Origin: a virus
Virus record (IMG/VR): IMGVR_UViG_3300025889_000535
Location: 1 to 32,358 of that record
Length of the DNA: 32,358 bases
Reading direction: 5' to 3' (one strand)
Under the pieces are notes generated by a model that worked only from the letters and a program-made list of their open reading frames with translations, did not search any database and was not told the origin of the DNA. Every line of letters begins with the position of its first letter. The first letter of the stretch is position 1. Below are positions 7,956 to 18,610 of this stretch, piece by piece. A program made the translations under genes and the position numbers.

Positions 7956-10211
7956 GTGGCAGCAAAAACCGAGAAAGTCTTTAGATCCTTTGTTAAAGGT
8001 CTAATTACAGAGGCTAGTCCTCTTACATTTCCAGAAAATGCTTCTATTGATGAGCAGAACTTTGTTCTCAATAGGGATGGCTCTCGTTCTCGTAGACTAG
8101 GTTTAGACTATGAAGGTACTTACGCTAAGACATCTACAGGTTTAACAGCAGATGATATTAAAGAAGGTAAGCAATCTTTTCATAGATGGGATACACCTAG
8201 TGGTACTTCCTCTATAGCTATAGGAGTAGTTCGTGTTAAAAACAAACTATGGTTTGTTGATTTACTTACTTCTGCTCCTAGTGCTAATTTACTTAATAGT
8301 GGTAATCCTATTACAATAACAGGATTATCAAATAACAATATAGAAACATCTACACTTAATAATCAATTAATTATTGTAGGTAAAGATCTAGATAAACCTG
8401 TTGTTTTATCTTATGATTATACAACAGATACAGTATCTCAAAGAACTGTAGATATTAAAGTTCGTGATATATGGGGTCTTGATGATAGTTTAGAAGATGA
8501 TGAAAGACCTGCTACTTTATCAGATGAACATAAATATAATCTTCGTAATCAAGGTTGGAATGAAAACATTGTTACTAAGGGTGGAGGAGATGCTCTTGAT
8601 GAAACCTTTACAGCATTAAGTGCATATCCAAGTAACTCAGATCAATGGACTCTTGGTAAGATCAGTAATTCTTCTGATGCTGATTATGAAAAGTTTGATC
8701 CTGAAGTATTAGAAAAGAACTCTCAATCTAGATATTCTGTATCAAGAGGTTCTATTGTTATAGATGCTTTTGATAGAGGCTCTTCTAGAGAAGCAGGAAC
8801 AGATGTTACAGGTTTAAATTCTGATACAGAAACAGGTAATATATCTACTGTAGCTTCTTATGCTCAACGTATTTTCTATTCAGGTATAGATTCAACTGTT
8901 ACAGATGGTGATGCTAAGTCTCCTAATTATTCAGGTTATATTTTCTTTACTAAAGTTGTAACTTCAGATAGTGACTTTGGTAAATGTTATCAAGAAGCAG
9001 ATCCTACAGATCCTGGTATTAATGACATTATTGATTCAGATGGTGGTACTATTCAGATACCAGAAGCTACTCGTATTGTTAAAATAGCTTCCTCACAGTC
9101 TTCTTTACTTGTGTTTGCAGAAAATGGTATATGGGAAATCTATGGAGACACGGGAGGCTTTATTGCTTCTTCTTTCCAAGCTAATAAGATTTCTACTAAT
9201 GGTATCTTTAATGCTAACTCTGTTGTTAATATCAATGGTAACTTTATGTATTGGTCTAAAGCAGGTATCTACACTTTAGTAACAGATGCTGCTTCTGGTC
9301 GATTTAGAGCTGAGACTATATCTCTAACAACAATACAAACTTTGTTTTTACAAATACCTGATATAGGTAAAAATAACTGTAAAGGATTCTATGATGAAAA
9401 AGAAAATAGAGTACGTTGGTTATATAATGATGCAGATGACATTACTTATACGAACAATAATTATATAAATAGATATACTAAGGAACTTGTATTTGATTTA
9501 ACACTCCAAGCTTTTTATACTAATGTATTTAGTCAGTTAGCTACAAGTTCTCCTTATGTTGCTGATTATATTGAAGTACCTGGCTATGCTATATCCAGTT
9601 TTGATGAAGCTGTTTTAGTAACAAATGGTAATACTGTTATTGATAGTAATAGTGACACAGTAGTTACAACAGAAGATCTTTTACTTAATAGAAGTTCTCA
9701 GTTTAGTTATCTAACGATTGCAGGTACAAACTTTACTATATCTAAATTTAATAACTTAACATTTAAAGACTGGGTAACAGAAGATGGTACTGGTGCTAAT
9801 TATAGCAGTTATCTTGTAACAGGTTATGAATTATTTAATGATGTAATGAGAGATAAACAAACTCCTTATATATTCTTTTATTTTAATCGTACTGAAGATG
9901 GGTATACAGCAGACGGAGCTAATTTAATATTAAATAACCAATCCTCTTGTAAAGTACAAGCACAATGGAACTGGGCTAATAGTGCTAATAGTGGTAAATG
10001 GGGTAACGAGTTTCAAGCTTATAGACTATTAAGAAACTATATACCTAGTGGATCAGGTGATCCCTTTGACTATGGTGATGGAGTTATTGTAACTAAAAGT
10101 AAACTTAGAGGTTCAGGTAAAACATTAAGTATTAAGATAAGTTCAGAAGAAGGAAAAGATATGAAATTATTAGGGTGGGCAGTTCCTGCTACAACAACTT
10201 CAGTAGTTTAA
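7956..10211 (+). CDS. Tail tubular protein B (gp12-like nozzle)
   Basis: This large protein forms the nozzle of the short tail. Its 751 residues are close to the 794 of T7 gp12. It begins with FRSFVKGLITEASPLTFPEN, followed by a segment with DEQNFVLNRDGSRSRRLGLDYEG, both typical of the gp12 family N-terminus. A long beta-rich, propeller-like body follows with repeats of the kind LLVFAENGIWEIYGDTGGF and GNFMYWSKAGIYTLV. The start is GTG, chosen because GAGGA lies seven bases upstream and the family N-terminus begins there. The stop overlaps the next ATG (TTTAATGA). Confidence 0.92.
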   Translation: MAAKTEKVFRSFVKGLITEASPLTFPENASIDEQNFVLNRDGSRSRRLGLDYEGTYAKTSTGLTADDIKEGKQSFHRWDTPSGTSSIAIGVVRVKNKLWFVDLLTSAPSANLLNSGNPITITGLSNNNIETSTLNNQLIIVGKDLDKPVVLSYDYTTDTVSQRTVDIKVRDIWGLDDSLEDDERPATLSDEHKYNLRNQGWNENIVTKGGGDALDETFTALSAYPSNSDQWTLGKISNSSDADYEKFDPEVLEKNSQSRYSVSRGSIVIDAFDRGSSREAGTDVTGLNSDTETGNISTVASYAQRIFYSGIDSTVTDGDAKSPNYSGYIFFTKVVTSDSDFGKCYQEADPTDPGINDIIDSDGGTIQIPEATRIVKIASSQSSLLVFAENGIWEIYGDTGGFIASSFQANKISTNGIFNANSVVNINGNFMYWSKAGIYTLVTDAASGRFRAETISLTTIQTLFLQIPDIGKNNCKGFYDEKENRVRWLYNDADDITYTNNNYINRYTKELVFDLTLQAFYTNVFSQLATSSPYVADYIEVPGYAISSFDEAVLVTNGNTVIDSNSDTVVTTEDLLLNRSSQFSYLTIAGTNFTISKFNNLTFKDWVTEDGTGANYSSYLVTGYELFNDVMRDKQTPYIFFYFNRTEDGYTADGANLILNNQSSCKVQAQWNWANSANSGKWGNEFQAYRLLRNYIPSGSGDPFDYGDGVIVTKSKLRGSGKTLSIKISSEEGKDMKLLGWAVPATTTSVV

Positions 10212-10513
10212 TGAGAGTATTATACGAAGAAAAAGATAATGGTTTTATAGGATTAAGTTGGGAACCTACCCTAAAAGTATGGATTCTTCATATAGATTGT
10301 AAAGAGTGGAGTAAAGAAACTTATAAAAGATATAAAGAAATAGGTCAAATGATTCGAGAAGAATTAAAGAAAAAAGGTATTACAGAAGTTTATGGACTAT
10401 CTGAAACACCTAAAGAAGTTAAGTTTAACAGAATGTTTGGGGGTGAGGTTCTTCCTTATATTGTATATGATTCAGAAGGAAAACCTAATTATTTAGTTAA
10501 AGGAGTATTATAA
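10211..10513 (+). CDS. Probable internal virion protein A (gp13-like, GNAT-type fold)
   Basis: The product has 100 residues, reading from the ATG at 10211 that overlaps the tail tube B stop; an upstream in-frame ATG at 10175 lies inside that gene and is less likely. It occupies the position of T7 gene 13. The order of elements resembles a small acetyltransferase-type fold: strands around GFIGLSWEPTLKVWILHIDC, a helix with RYKEIGQMIREELKKKG, then EVYGLSETPKEVKFNRMFGG, where a residue pattern like FNRMFGGE recalls the C-terminal GNAT motif. T7 gp13 has been linked to assembly of internal proteins. The call is from position and fold pattern, so only moderately sure. Confidence 0.62.
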   Translation: MRVLYEEKDNGFIGLSWEPTLKVWILHIDCKEWSKETYKRYKEIGQMIREELKKKGITEVYGLSETPKEVKFNRMFGGEVLPYIVYDSEGKPNYLVKGVL

Positions 10514-11167
10514 GTGGGTAAGGCAGTCAAAACAGTAGCAACAGTAGCAGCCATTGGTTTTGGTGGATATGCTGCTTTTGGTCTATCAGGACCAGGTTTT
10601 GGTTACATGGGATCAGGTCTAGGAAGCTTTGGTAAATTAGGATTAGCTGCTAAAACTTTAACAGCTTCTAAAGCTCTTTCAATAGCAGGTCTGGGTTTAC
10701 AAGTTGCTTCTGCTGTCCAACAAAGAAAATATGCAGGAAAAGCAGCTAAATTTGAAAGCCAAAGAGCAGATGCAGCTAGACGATTAGAAGAATCAAGACG
10801 AAGACAAAGTGATGTAGCTGCTCGACAACAAAGATTAGCTGCTATTAGAGAACAACGTATTCGAACAGGTCAAATTACAGCAGCAACTGGAGGAGCACAA
10901 TTAGGCTTAGCAGGTACCTCTGGATTTACTGGAGCAGTAGGAAGTTTATCTACTCAAGCTGCCGCTAACATAGGACAAATAAATGTTGCTCAAGGTTTTG
11001 CTAGAGAGCAAAGTGGATATAGCCAACAAGCTGCCTCTGCTGCCTCTCAAGGAGCTTTAGCAGGAGCACAAGCTCAGGGATGGAGTCAGATGTTCTCATT
11101 AGCTACAAATATGGGTGGAGCAAGTAAAAACTTATTTAACGCATTTGATTTAAAAGCAAAGGTATAG
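10514..11167 (+). CDS. Internal virion protein B (gp14-like)
   Basis: The product has 217 residues, close to the 196 of T7 gp14, which inserts into the outer membrane as part of the DNA ejection channel. The N-terminal 65 residues are Gly/Ala-rich and hydrophobic (VKTVATVAAIGFGGYAAFG) and could be membrane-active. The middle has a long charged helix (AAKFESQRADAARRLEESRR) of coiled-coil type. The C-terminal half is Ala/Gly/Gln-rich. The start is GTG immediately after the previous TAA, with AGGAG eight bases upstream. It is followed by the two large internal virion proteins, as in T7. Confidence 0.82.
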   Translation: MGKAVKTVATVAAIGFGGYAAFGLSGPGFGYMGSGLGSFGKLGLAAKTLTASKALSIAGLGLQVASAVQQRKYAGKAAKFESQRADAARRLEESRRRQSDVAARQQRLAAIREQRIRTGQITAATGGAQLGLAGTSGFTGAVGSLSTQAAANIGQINVAQGFAREQSGYSQQAASAASQGALAGAQAQGWSQMFSLATNMGGASKNLFNAFDLKAKV

Positions 11168-11170
11168 TGA

Positions 11171-14100
11171 ATGGATTATAGTAATAGCTTTAGAATACCT
11201 AAAGAGGCAGGAAAACCTCAACTTTCAGAAGATCAAGCCTCTGATACAGCCTTATATACTGCAGGTTCTTATCCACAAACTAATGATCTTTATCAAGATT
11301 ATGAAAGAATTTACAATGAATTATTAGATAAAGGGTATTCAGAGTCTGTAGATTTAGCTAATCAAGCTTATAGAGATGAACAAGAAAGAAATAGTAAAGG
11401 TATTGTAGCTACTATTATTGAAGACCCAGAGATGCCTGTTGAACAGAAAAAAGCTATTGTTGAGATGTATAAAGACAAAGGTTTTATATCTGATAATATT
11501 AAGAATAAGTTTATGGAAAACCTAGGTATTTTAGATCTAGGTGATTCTGAAACAGACACAGAAGCTCAAACAGAATTATCAAAAAGCATTAAAACTAAAT
11601 CAATTCAAGAAGACTATAATAAGTTTGAGTTTTCAATGCAAGATGGTTATGATAAATCTATTGCAGCTTTAGCTTCAGGTAAGAAACCAGAACCTTCTGC
11701 TGATCAAGACAAGTTTTCTTTAAGTGAAATGAATGATCGCTTTAAGAAGTACATGGCAGAAGCAGGTAAAAACTATGAAGAAGGTATTGTAAACTTCTCT
11801 AAACAACTCTTTGCTGAAGGTTTAAGTGTAGCTAATTTTATCTCTGCTCTTCCTTACTTTGCATCTGACATTTATGAAACTATATATGAAGCAGAGTCTT
11901 CAGGTAAAGAATATGAAAACTATAGACAGGCAAGAGATGCTGCTCATAAAAAACTAGATAAAACTGTAGTAGCTGACATAATGCTAGGACAATATGCAGA
12001 GTCTTTAGGGGTGGCAGAACAGTATGAAAACTCTTTAATTAATAAAGGGCTTACTAAACTTGATGAAAAGATAACAGAACTTACAATTACTATAGCTGAC
12101 TTTAATAAAGAAACAAATAAACTTTATGCTGATAAAGGTATTACAGCTATACAATATTCAGAAGATCCTGAACAGATTAGAGTAGGGATAGACTTAGCTT
12201 TATTAATTGCTCCTTTTAAATATAAACCTGAAGTCTTTAAAGTAGAAACTCCTAAACAAATAAAGAATACAGTAATTGATACTGGTCGTCCTGATAGTCC
12301 TATTAACAATATGATGATTAGTAATCCTAAGATAGGTGCAGAGTTTGTAGCAGAAGCTATTATGGATTCAACAGGTCGAAATGCTAAGATACTAGGTACA
12401 ACACCTGAGGGTGCTCTTGCTAAGTATGTATTTCCTAAGTATGGTGATCTTAATCAGTTTACTTTTATACCTGATGTTAGACGTAATTTACCTAAAGACT
12501 TAGTTAATCAAAAGAACTATCCATTAACACCTGGTCAAGAGAAAGCATTACAGTATGCTTTACATGATAATGTTATTACAGATCCAGTACAAAGACTCAA
12601 TGATAAAGTAATTAGAGAGTCAGTACACGAGTATAGTAATAACCTTTACTATAATCAACCTTCTTCTGTAATCTTAATGGACTCATTTAAGTATACAGAA
12701 AAGCAAGTATATAGCCCTAGTCCTTACTACCCATATACTGCTATTGATCAGCTTAAGTTTGCTTATGATAGATTAAATCAACGTATCTTAAACAATCTTC
12801 CTATTGAAGAAAGAGGTCGTGTTCAGATAGCTGACTTAACAGAAAACAAAAGATATACGACTCCTGATGAAGTACTAAATGCTTATAGAAATAAACCTTC
12901 TGGTACTCCTAAAGAGTTTATATTAGAATGGACAACAGAGAAACCTTATGATCCTACTTTAAATCTAGGAGACAAACTATCATCTAAAAGAAAAGAAATA
13001 AGTTTACTTCCTGGTTTTCTTCCTGATTTTGATATAACTGGTATTGGTAGGTCAGTGATAGGAGAGGCTATATCAGGTTCTCCTGCTCTTGCAGATTACT
13101 TCCAAGCAGGTATGGCAGGTGGAGAGCTTAGAGCTCGTATGTTAAGCCGTGAAGGTTTACGTCCTATTAAACAACTTATACTAAATAAAGAAGCTAAGAA
13201 ACTTTACCCTGAGTTTAAACAGTTATTAAAAGATAGAGAAGCTAACTATAAAGAAGAGTACTCTATTGATGAGATTCAAACTGAATATGCAGTATCTCGA
13301 AAAGAAGCAGCTAAACTAAATGAGATGCAAGATGCTTGGATTAGAGTTAATAACTTTGTTTATTTAATGGATAACTTGACTCATCGTTCTTCTTTACAAG
13401 AAAGAGGTTTTAACAAAGGTTTATTTAGTAGTGATGGTTCAGTGTATCTTCAAGCTGTAAGACTGACCTTTGAGATTCCTGCTCCTGTTGAGGGACAACC
13501 TTTTAAAGCTTATGACTTTGATACTAAAACAGGTATAGAAGTACAAACTCTTGAAGAGAGAAGTAATGGTATCTTTGAAGTAGAAACAGGTAAACAACTT
13601 GTGTTACTAGAAAAAGCACAGCAACCTATGTGGAATGAAAGAAATACTTATGGTCTTGTAGGTAAAGACTTTAAACTAGATGTTCTTCCTGAAGAAGTTA
13701 TACCTAAAGTACCAGGTCACTCAAGACGTATACAAAAGGGTCACTTTATTGTTAGACAAGTGCCTAAAGAGTTATTTATTGATGGTATTAAAGTTACTAA
13801 TGAAATTAGACTTAAGAATGAGCATTCAACAGCAGTAGGTATAGCTCGTTATAAGAAGGATGCAGATGCTCTAGTAGCTAGATTTGAAGACAAAGACAAC
13901 TATTATACATTTAGAGAAGAAGCTAGAGAAAGTAATCTTAGAGATGTAATTACTGAGTATGAGTTTCATCATGAAAGAGTAGAAACTGCTAAAGAAAGAG
14001 GAGAAGCTCTTGAGTCTATTGATGGAGAAACTACACTAGCAGATGGTTTACAAACAATGATGAGAGAGGTACAAAGATCCTCTAATCAGTTTGCGTTTAA

Positions 14101-16120
14101 ACAGTATTATCCTGCTATGGTTAAACAGATTGAAAGAGAGTTTAGAAAGTATCTACCAGATGGTAAGTATCCTAAACGAGTTGAAGACATTCAAGATTAT
14201 AAGAAAACTAATAATAAAGAAATGCTTCAAGCAGCTAAACATGCTTATCGTAAGTTAGAGTTTTATAGACACAATGCTTTCTATAATGCTGATAAATACT
14301 ATCAAAACACTTTTCATTGGATAGCAGATAAACTAGAAGACTCAGGGTTATCAAAAGAACTTGCAGCATTATCTAGAGATCTAGGTAATCAAGGTACAAC
14401 TCTTCCTTTAGGAATAGCAAGAAAGATAACTTCTATTATGTTTATTTTAGCTCAGACTCCTTGGAGACACTGGGTAATTCAGCCTTCTCAATATGCTGAG
14501 ATTAGTTCTATTAGTCCTACATCGGCTGCTAAATCATTACGATTAATGCCTGCTGTACTAATGAACTTAATGGCAGAACATCCTACTTTAAGTGCTGCTA
14601 AACCTATTCTTAATAAGATGTTTACTAAGAAAATGACTGGAATAGATCCTAAAGATTTATCAAGAATAGTAGAGATTCTTAGAATGGATGGTGTTATTGA
14701 TGCTGTTCAAGCTAACCCTATTACTGGTGACTTCTTTAGAAGTTCTACAACTAAGTTTCAAGAAGCTTGGTTTGAATCTGTAGCTAATAAAACAATAGCT
14801 CCAATTAAAGGAGCTTTAGATGTATTAGGTTCAAGTGGCTATGTAATTGGTGAATTGATTAACAGAATTGGCTTTTGGTTACAACTAAGAGAGAAATGGT
14901 TACAGGATAATCCAGGTAAAAACTGGGATACTCCTAAAGTTAGATCATATCTAAACTTTGAATCATTTAGAAGATCAGGTGCTATGCAAAAAGCAGGAGG
15001 TACATCTCTTGATATATTCCCTGTTGCTAACTTAATATTCCAATTCCAACCTGCTCAACGTAACATCTTTAACAATTACTTTGAAAAAGGTGCTACTAGC
15101 ATGAATCAGGCTGATAGACGTAAATGGACTATCATGAGTGCTCTTTGGAGTGGTGTTGCAGGTATACCTTTTGGCTTAGCAATCTTAGATTGGATGCTAG
15201 AAAATACAGATGTCGATGAAGAAACTTTTAATATGATGACTCATGGTCTATGGGATTTAACAGGCTCTGATACAATTAAAGAATCTACTAATAAATTAGG
15301 TAATCAATCTGGTTTCTGGATTACTGATATGATTAAACAATCATTAGTATTCTTTGGTATGGCTGATAACCCATACAATAGTAGATTCCCAGGTGAAGCT
15401 GCTTTTGGAAGAATAAATAGAACACTTAGTAATGTTACGACATTCTTAAAAACTAAACCTATTACTGAGTTTACAGCAGAAGACTATAAAACTTTAGGTT
15501 GGATGATGACACAGCCTATAGCTATTGGTAAGAACATGCTTGATGCTAAAATTCTTTACGAAAGAAAAGAAATTGTATTAGGTAATGGTAAAGTAATACC
15601 AGTAGAAGATAGAGACTTAATAGATGTATTTTGGATGGCAGCAGGCTTCCCTCCTAAAGATAAACATACAATCTATGCTCTTGAAAGAACTGTAAAAGAA
15701 CATCAAGATAATAAGAAAAACTTTGTTAATAAAATTAATAACTTAATAGCACAGTCTATAAAAATACATGGTAATAATCCTGAAGAACTAGACAAGATGC
15801 TTGCAGCTACTAGCTTACTATGGTCCATAGCTGAAGAATCTGAACTATTTAGTACACAAGATGTTTATGATATGCAAACTTCTGTAATTAACTTTGTAGA
15901 TCAAACACAAGAGCCTGCTCTTTCGAACATAGTAGATTACTACTGGAACAAAGAGTATGGCGAGTCTAAAGGTAAAATGTTAGAACTTAGAAATCGTCTT
16001 AAAACAATGGGACGACAAGACATGTTAGAAATTGTAGACACTTTGGATGGAATAAATCCACCTAATAAATTAAAAGGTAAACCAATAACTGTAACAGCAC
16101 CGAAAAAGGAAAATAAATAA
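11171..16120 (+). CDS. Large internal virion protein (gp16-like ejection protein)
   Basis: At 1649 residues this is the largest protein in the window. Position and size match the large internal core protein of T7-like phages (gp16, 1318 residues), which leaves the head before the DNA and helps to build the trans-envelope channel. Acidic, helix-rich segments fill the N-terminal third. Near the last third is a segment with SLDIFPVANLIFQFQPAQRN and a hydrophobic stretch WSGVAGIPFGLAILDWML, likely membrane-active. No transglycosylase motif is visible in it; that domain is on the next, smaller protein. In T7 the smaller protein (gp15) comes first, so here the order appears reversed. The stop overlaps the next ATG by one base. 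Confidence 0.83.
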   Translation: MDYSNSFRIPKEAGKPQLSEDQASDTALYTAGSYPQTNDLYQDYERIYNELLDKGYSESVDLANQAYRDEQERNSKGIVATIIEDPEMPVEQKKAIVEMYKDKGFISDNIKNKFMENLGILDLGDSETDTEAQTELSKSIKTKSIQEDYNKFEFSMQDGYDKSIAALASGKKPEPSADQDKFSLSEMNDRFKKYMAEAGKNYEEGIVNFSKQLFAEGLSVANFISALPYFASDIYETIYEAESSGKEYENYRQARDAAHKKLDKTVVADIMLGQYAESLGVAEQYENSLINKGLTKLDEKITELTITIADFNKETNKLYADKGITAIQYSEDPEQIRVGIDLALLIAPFKYKPEVFKVETPKQIKNTVIDTGRPDSPINNMMISNPKIGAEFVAEAIMDSTGRNAKILGTTPEGALAKYVFPKYGDLNQFTFIPDVRRNLPKDLVNQKNYPLTPGQEKALQYALHDNVITDPVQRLNDKVIRESVHEYSNNLYYNQPSSVILMDSFKYTEKQVYSPSPYYPYTAIDQLKFAYDRLNQRILNNLPIEERGRVQIADLTENKRYTTPDEVLNAYRNKPSGTPKEFILEWTTEKPYDPTLNLGDKLSSKRKEISLLPGFLPDFDITGIGRSVIGEAISGSPALADYFQAGMAGGELRARMLSREGLRPIKQLILNKEAKKLYPEFKQLLKDREANYKEEYSIDEIQTEYAVSRKEAAKLNEMQDAWIRVNNFVYLMDNLTHRSSLQERGFNKGLFSSDGSVYLQAVRLTFEIPAPVEGQPFKAYDFDTKTGIEVQTLEERSNGIFEVETGKQLVLLEKAQQPMWNERNTYGLVGKDFKLDVLPEEVIPKVPGHSRRIQKGHFIVRQVPKELFIDGIKVTNEIRLKNEHSTAVGIARYKKDADALVARFEDKDNYYTFREEARESNLRDVITEYEFHHERVETAKERGEALESIDGETTLADGLQTMMREVQRSSNQFAFKQYYPAMVKQIEREFRKYLPDGKYPKRVEDIQDYKKTNNKEMLQAAKHAYRKLEFYRHNAFYNADKYYQNTFHWIADKLEDSGLSKELAALSRDLGNQGTTLPLGIARKITSIMFILAQTPWRHWVIQPSQYAEISSISPTSAAKSLRLMPAVLMNLMAEHPTLSAAKPILNKMFTKKMTGIDPKDLSRIVEILRMDGVIDAVQANPITGDFFRSSTTKFQEAWFESVANKTIAPIKGALDVLGSSGYVIGELINRIGFWLQLREKWLQDNPGKNWDTPKVRSYLNFESFRRSGAMQKAGGTSLDIFPVANLIFQFQPAQRNIFNNYFEKGATSMNQADRRKWTIMSALWSGVAGIPFGLAILDWMLENTDVDEETFNMMTHGLWDLTGSDTIKESTNKLGNQSGFWITDMIKQSLVFFGMADNPYNSRFPGEAAFGRINRTLSNVTTFLKTKPITEFTAEDYKTLGWMMTQPIAIGKNMLDAKILYERKEIVLGNGKVIPVEDRDLIDVFWMAAGFPPKDKHTIYALERTVKEHQDNKKNFVNKINNLIAQSIKIHGNNPEELDKMLAATSLLWSIAEESELFSTQDVYDMQTSVINFVDQTQEPALSNIVDYYWNKEYGESKGKMLELRNRLKTMGRQDMLEIVDTLDGINPPNKLKGKPITVTAPKKENK

Positions 16121-18507
16121 TGGCAAAAGCACCTGATTTTTCACAACAAATGGCAACCTCAAACTTTCAAGGTTATGTAGAGCAAGGCATTGTAGACAAG
16201 TCTGAAGCAATTAAAACAGCAGCAGACTTTAGTGCACTCTCTCAAGGTATAGGTTTAGCTTATGATACTTACACTGCCTATGATAAATCTAAGGTACTTG
16301 GAGGTATTTCTGAGCAAATAGATGCTTTAGCTAGAGAACAACAAGGACGTAGTTTAGTAGGTATGGAAACACAAAAGAAAGAAATCCTACAACAAAGAGA
16401 CGAATTTAATAGAACATTAGATGAATCTGATTATGATGGTTCTTATCCTTTAAATCTTAATACTTCTTTAAACAAACAAGTAGTAGAGCTCAGAGACTCT
16501 TTAATGGAGAAAACTGATCGTTTTATTAAAGCTAAAGAACAAGGTGCTATGACTGACATGGAATTATCAGAACGTCTGTCTGCTCTATATAGAGAAGAAA
16601 CAACACGAAATCCTGCTTACCAACAAGAAATTAAGTCTCATATTAGTATTTTAGAAGATCAGTATAATCTTAAAAAACGAGTTGCTTATGATAAAGCCAT
16701 AGTAGATGGTCAAGCTGACTCTACTAAAAAACTTCATACTTACATTATTGATCAAGTTAAAGACTATCCTTCTTTAAGACTAAGTGACTATCTTGACCCT
16801 GATACTCTTCAGTTTACTCAAGAGGGTATGCAGCGAGCTATACAAGACATTGAAAAGAAAGCAGCAGGAAAGGCTTTATATGAACAAGTAGAGCGTGATG
16901 TAAAGATGTCTAATCTATCTGATGAACAAGCACAGAAATACATTCTTAATAATAATATGATTCCTGCTTATGCTAATGGTTCTTTTGCTGTAGCTGAAAT
17001 GAACCTTAATGACATATTTAGAGATGTAGATCCTGAAAATGCTAGTGCTGTAGCCGAAGCTACTAATAAAGCTAATTCTTTTATGTTACAACATATTAGA
17101 AAGTTCAAAGATACTTATTCTGCTGCTCGAGGAAATGCAACAATTAATCTCTTACTTAATGAACATGAGACTGATTTAAAAGCTTTACAAGCAAACATTA
17201 AATCTTTTGCAGATGGTACTTATAAATCTGAAAGCTTAGCAAGAGTTCTTAAGATACAAGAAGACTATGGTAAGACAGAGTTTTATAAAAAGATGGGTCC
17301 TGAAAAGATTGTCTTTATTGACTATGCTACTAAGATCTTTGGTAAAGAAGGTTTTGAATTAAATAGAATGACTATGAGAGGTAAGGAAAAAGTAGTCAAT
17401 AGTATTTATGATATGCTTAAACCTGCAGGACAACAACTATTATTAGGCTTAGGTATTAATCCTGATGATCCTACATCAACAGGTGAAACTGATAAAACTA
17501 AAAATGATCGTAAAGTTATGTCACAAGTAGGTTATAACGCAAATGATCTTCTTGCTAAAGATGAAAAAGGAGTTCCTATATTAGATACTATTTTAAATAA
17601 TACTGCTAATATTGCTAAAGAGAATCCTGACAATGCTAAGCTTTGTACAACATTTGAATGTCAAATTGACTTATCATTATCTACAATTAAAGATACAACA
17701 CTTAATGAAAATGATAGATTTAAATTCCATGAACAGTTAATTAATAGAACTTCATCGGATGATTTAAACATTGTCTTTTCTAAGATAGAATCAGGAACAA
17801 GAGCAGGTGTTAAAGAGGCTGTAGATGGTTACAATAGAGTTCTTGTACAAGATATGCAAAAAGATCAGCTTGATAATCCAGATCGAAGCTATAAGTTTAG
17901 TATCGATGGCTTTGGTTATATTATGCCTGAGTCTTCTTTAAATAGAGTCTATGCTAATAAAATGAATAAAGCTTTAGGTTCTTATGCTAACGCTATGGGT
18001 AAGACTAGAAAAGAAGCTGCTGAAGAGTTTATGCAAACATACTTTCCAAGTCAAATCTCAGGTGTAGAAGCTACTCCTGATTCAGCAGTAGATGTTCAAG
18101 GTGAGCCTACAGGTGATCCTATTGAAAAAGTTGTAGATCAAATTGCTATTCAAGAATCTAGCAATAAACACATGGATGAACAAGGTAATCTAATTGTAAA
18201 TCCAAAGTCAGGAGCTGTTGGTAAATACCAGATTATGCCTGATACAGCTAGAGACCCAGGCTATGGTGTAGCTCCTTTAACAGATGATACAGAGCAAGAA
18301 CATCGTAGATTTGCTACTGAATACTACAATGCTATGTTAAAAGAGTTTGATGGTGATCCAGAAAAAGCATTAGCAGCATACAATGCAGGTCCTGGTGTTA
18401 TTAAGAAAGCGATACAACAAGAACCTGATGATTGGCTATCTCTATTATCTAAAGAAACTAGAGACTATGTAGCTGACATTCTTAAAGGTCTTTCTCAAAA
18501 GAAGTAA
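16120..18507 (+). CDS. Internal virion protein with C-terminal lytic transglycosylase domain
   Basis: The product has 795 residues: a long helical N-terminal body similar in size to T7 gp15 (747 residues) and a C-terminal SLT domain from about residue 669. The SLT signatures are IAIQESS with the catalytic Glu near 679, VGKYQIMP (700-707) and AAYNAGPG (752-759). The enzyme cuts peptidoglycan strands so that the ejected proteins and DNA can cross the cell wall. In T7 this activity is at the N-terminus of gp16, so the domain is on a different partner here. The frame ends in LSQKK and TAA at 18505, but an adjacent frame stays open and joins to the next gene (see 18506-18610). Confidence 0.9.
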   Translation: MAKAPDFSQQMATSNFQGYVEQGIVDKSEAIKTAADFSALSQGIGLAYDTYTAYDKSKVLGGISEQIDALAREQQGRSLVGMETQKKEILQQRDEFNRTLDESDYDGSYPLNLNTSLNKQVVELRDSLMEKTDRFIKAKEQGAMTDMELSERLSALYREETTRNPAYQQEIKSHISILEDQYNLKKRVAYDKAIVDGQADSTKKLHTYIIDQVKDYPSLRLSDYLDPDTLQFTQEGMQRAIQDIEKKAAGKALYEQVERDVKMSNLSDEQAQKYILNNNMIPAYANGSFAVAEMNLNDIFRDVDPENASAVAEATNKANSFMLQHIRKFKDTYSAARGNATINLLLNEHETDLKALQANIKSFADGTYKSESLARVLKIQEDYGKTEFYKKMGPEKIVFIDYATKIFGKEGFELNRMTMRGKEKVVNSIYDMLKPAGQQLLLGLGINPDDPTSTGETDKTKNDRKVMSQVGYNANDLLAKDEKGVPILDTILNNTANIAKENPDNAKLCTTFECQIDLSLSTIKDTTLNENDRFKFHEQLINRTSSDDLNIVFSKIESGTRAGVKEAVDGYNRVLVQDMQKDQLDNPDRSYKFSIDGFGYIMPESSLNRVYANKMNKALGSYANAMGKTRKEAAEEFMQTYFPSQISGVEATPDSAVDVQGEPTGDPIEKVVDQIAIQESSNKHMDEQGNLIVNPKSGAVGKYQIMPDTARDPGYGVAPLTDDTEQEHRRFATEYYNAMLKEFDGDPEKALAAYNAGPGVIKKAIQQEPDDWLSLLSKETRDYVADILKGLSQKK

Positions 18508-18610
18508 TGAGCCTGTAGCCCAAGAGGAGTCTGCAGGCAGTGACATAGTAAGAACTAAACTTTATCCAGGAGAGGATAAATACTTTAAAGAAAATCCTAA
18601 TGTTGGTGGT
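18506..18610 (+). other. Open coding-like extension between frames, possible +1 frameshift
   Basis: The 105 bases after the SLT protein have no ATG but are open in the frame of the next gene. They read NEPVAQEESAGSDIVRTKLY and then PGEDKYFKENPNVGG before the ATG at 18611. The LYPGEDKYF...NPNVGGM part looks like the natural N-terminal part of the downstream domain. Shifting by +1 near CAAAAGAAGTAA (18496-18507) would fuse the SLT protein to the downstream product, giving about 1018 residues. A single-base sequence error, a recent mutation or programmed frameshifting would all produce this picture. Confidence 0.5.
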
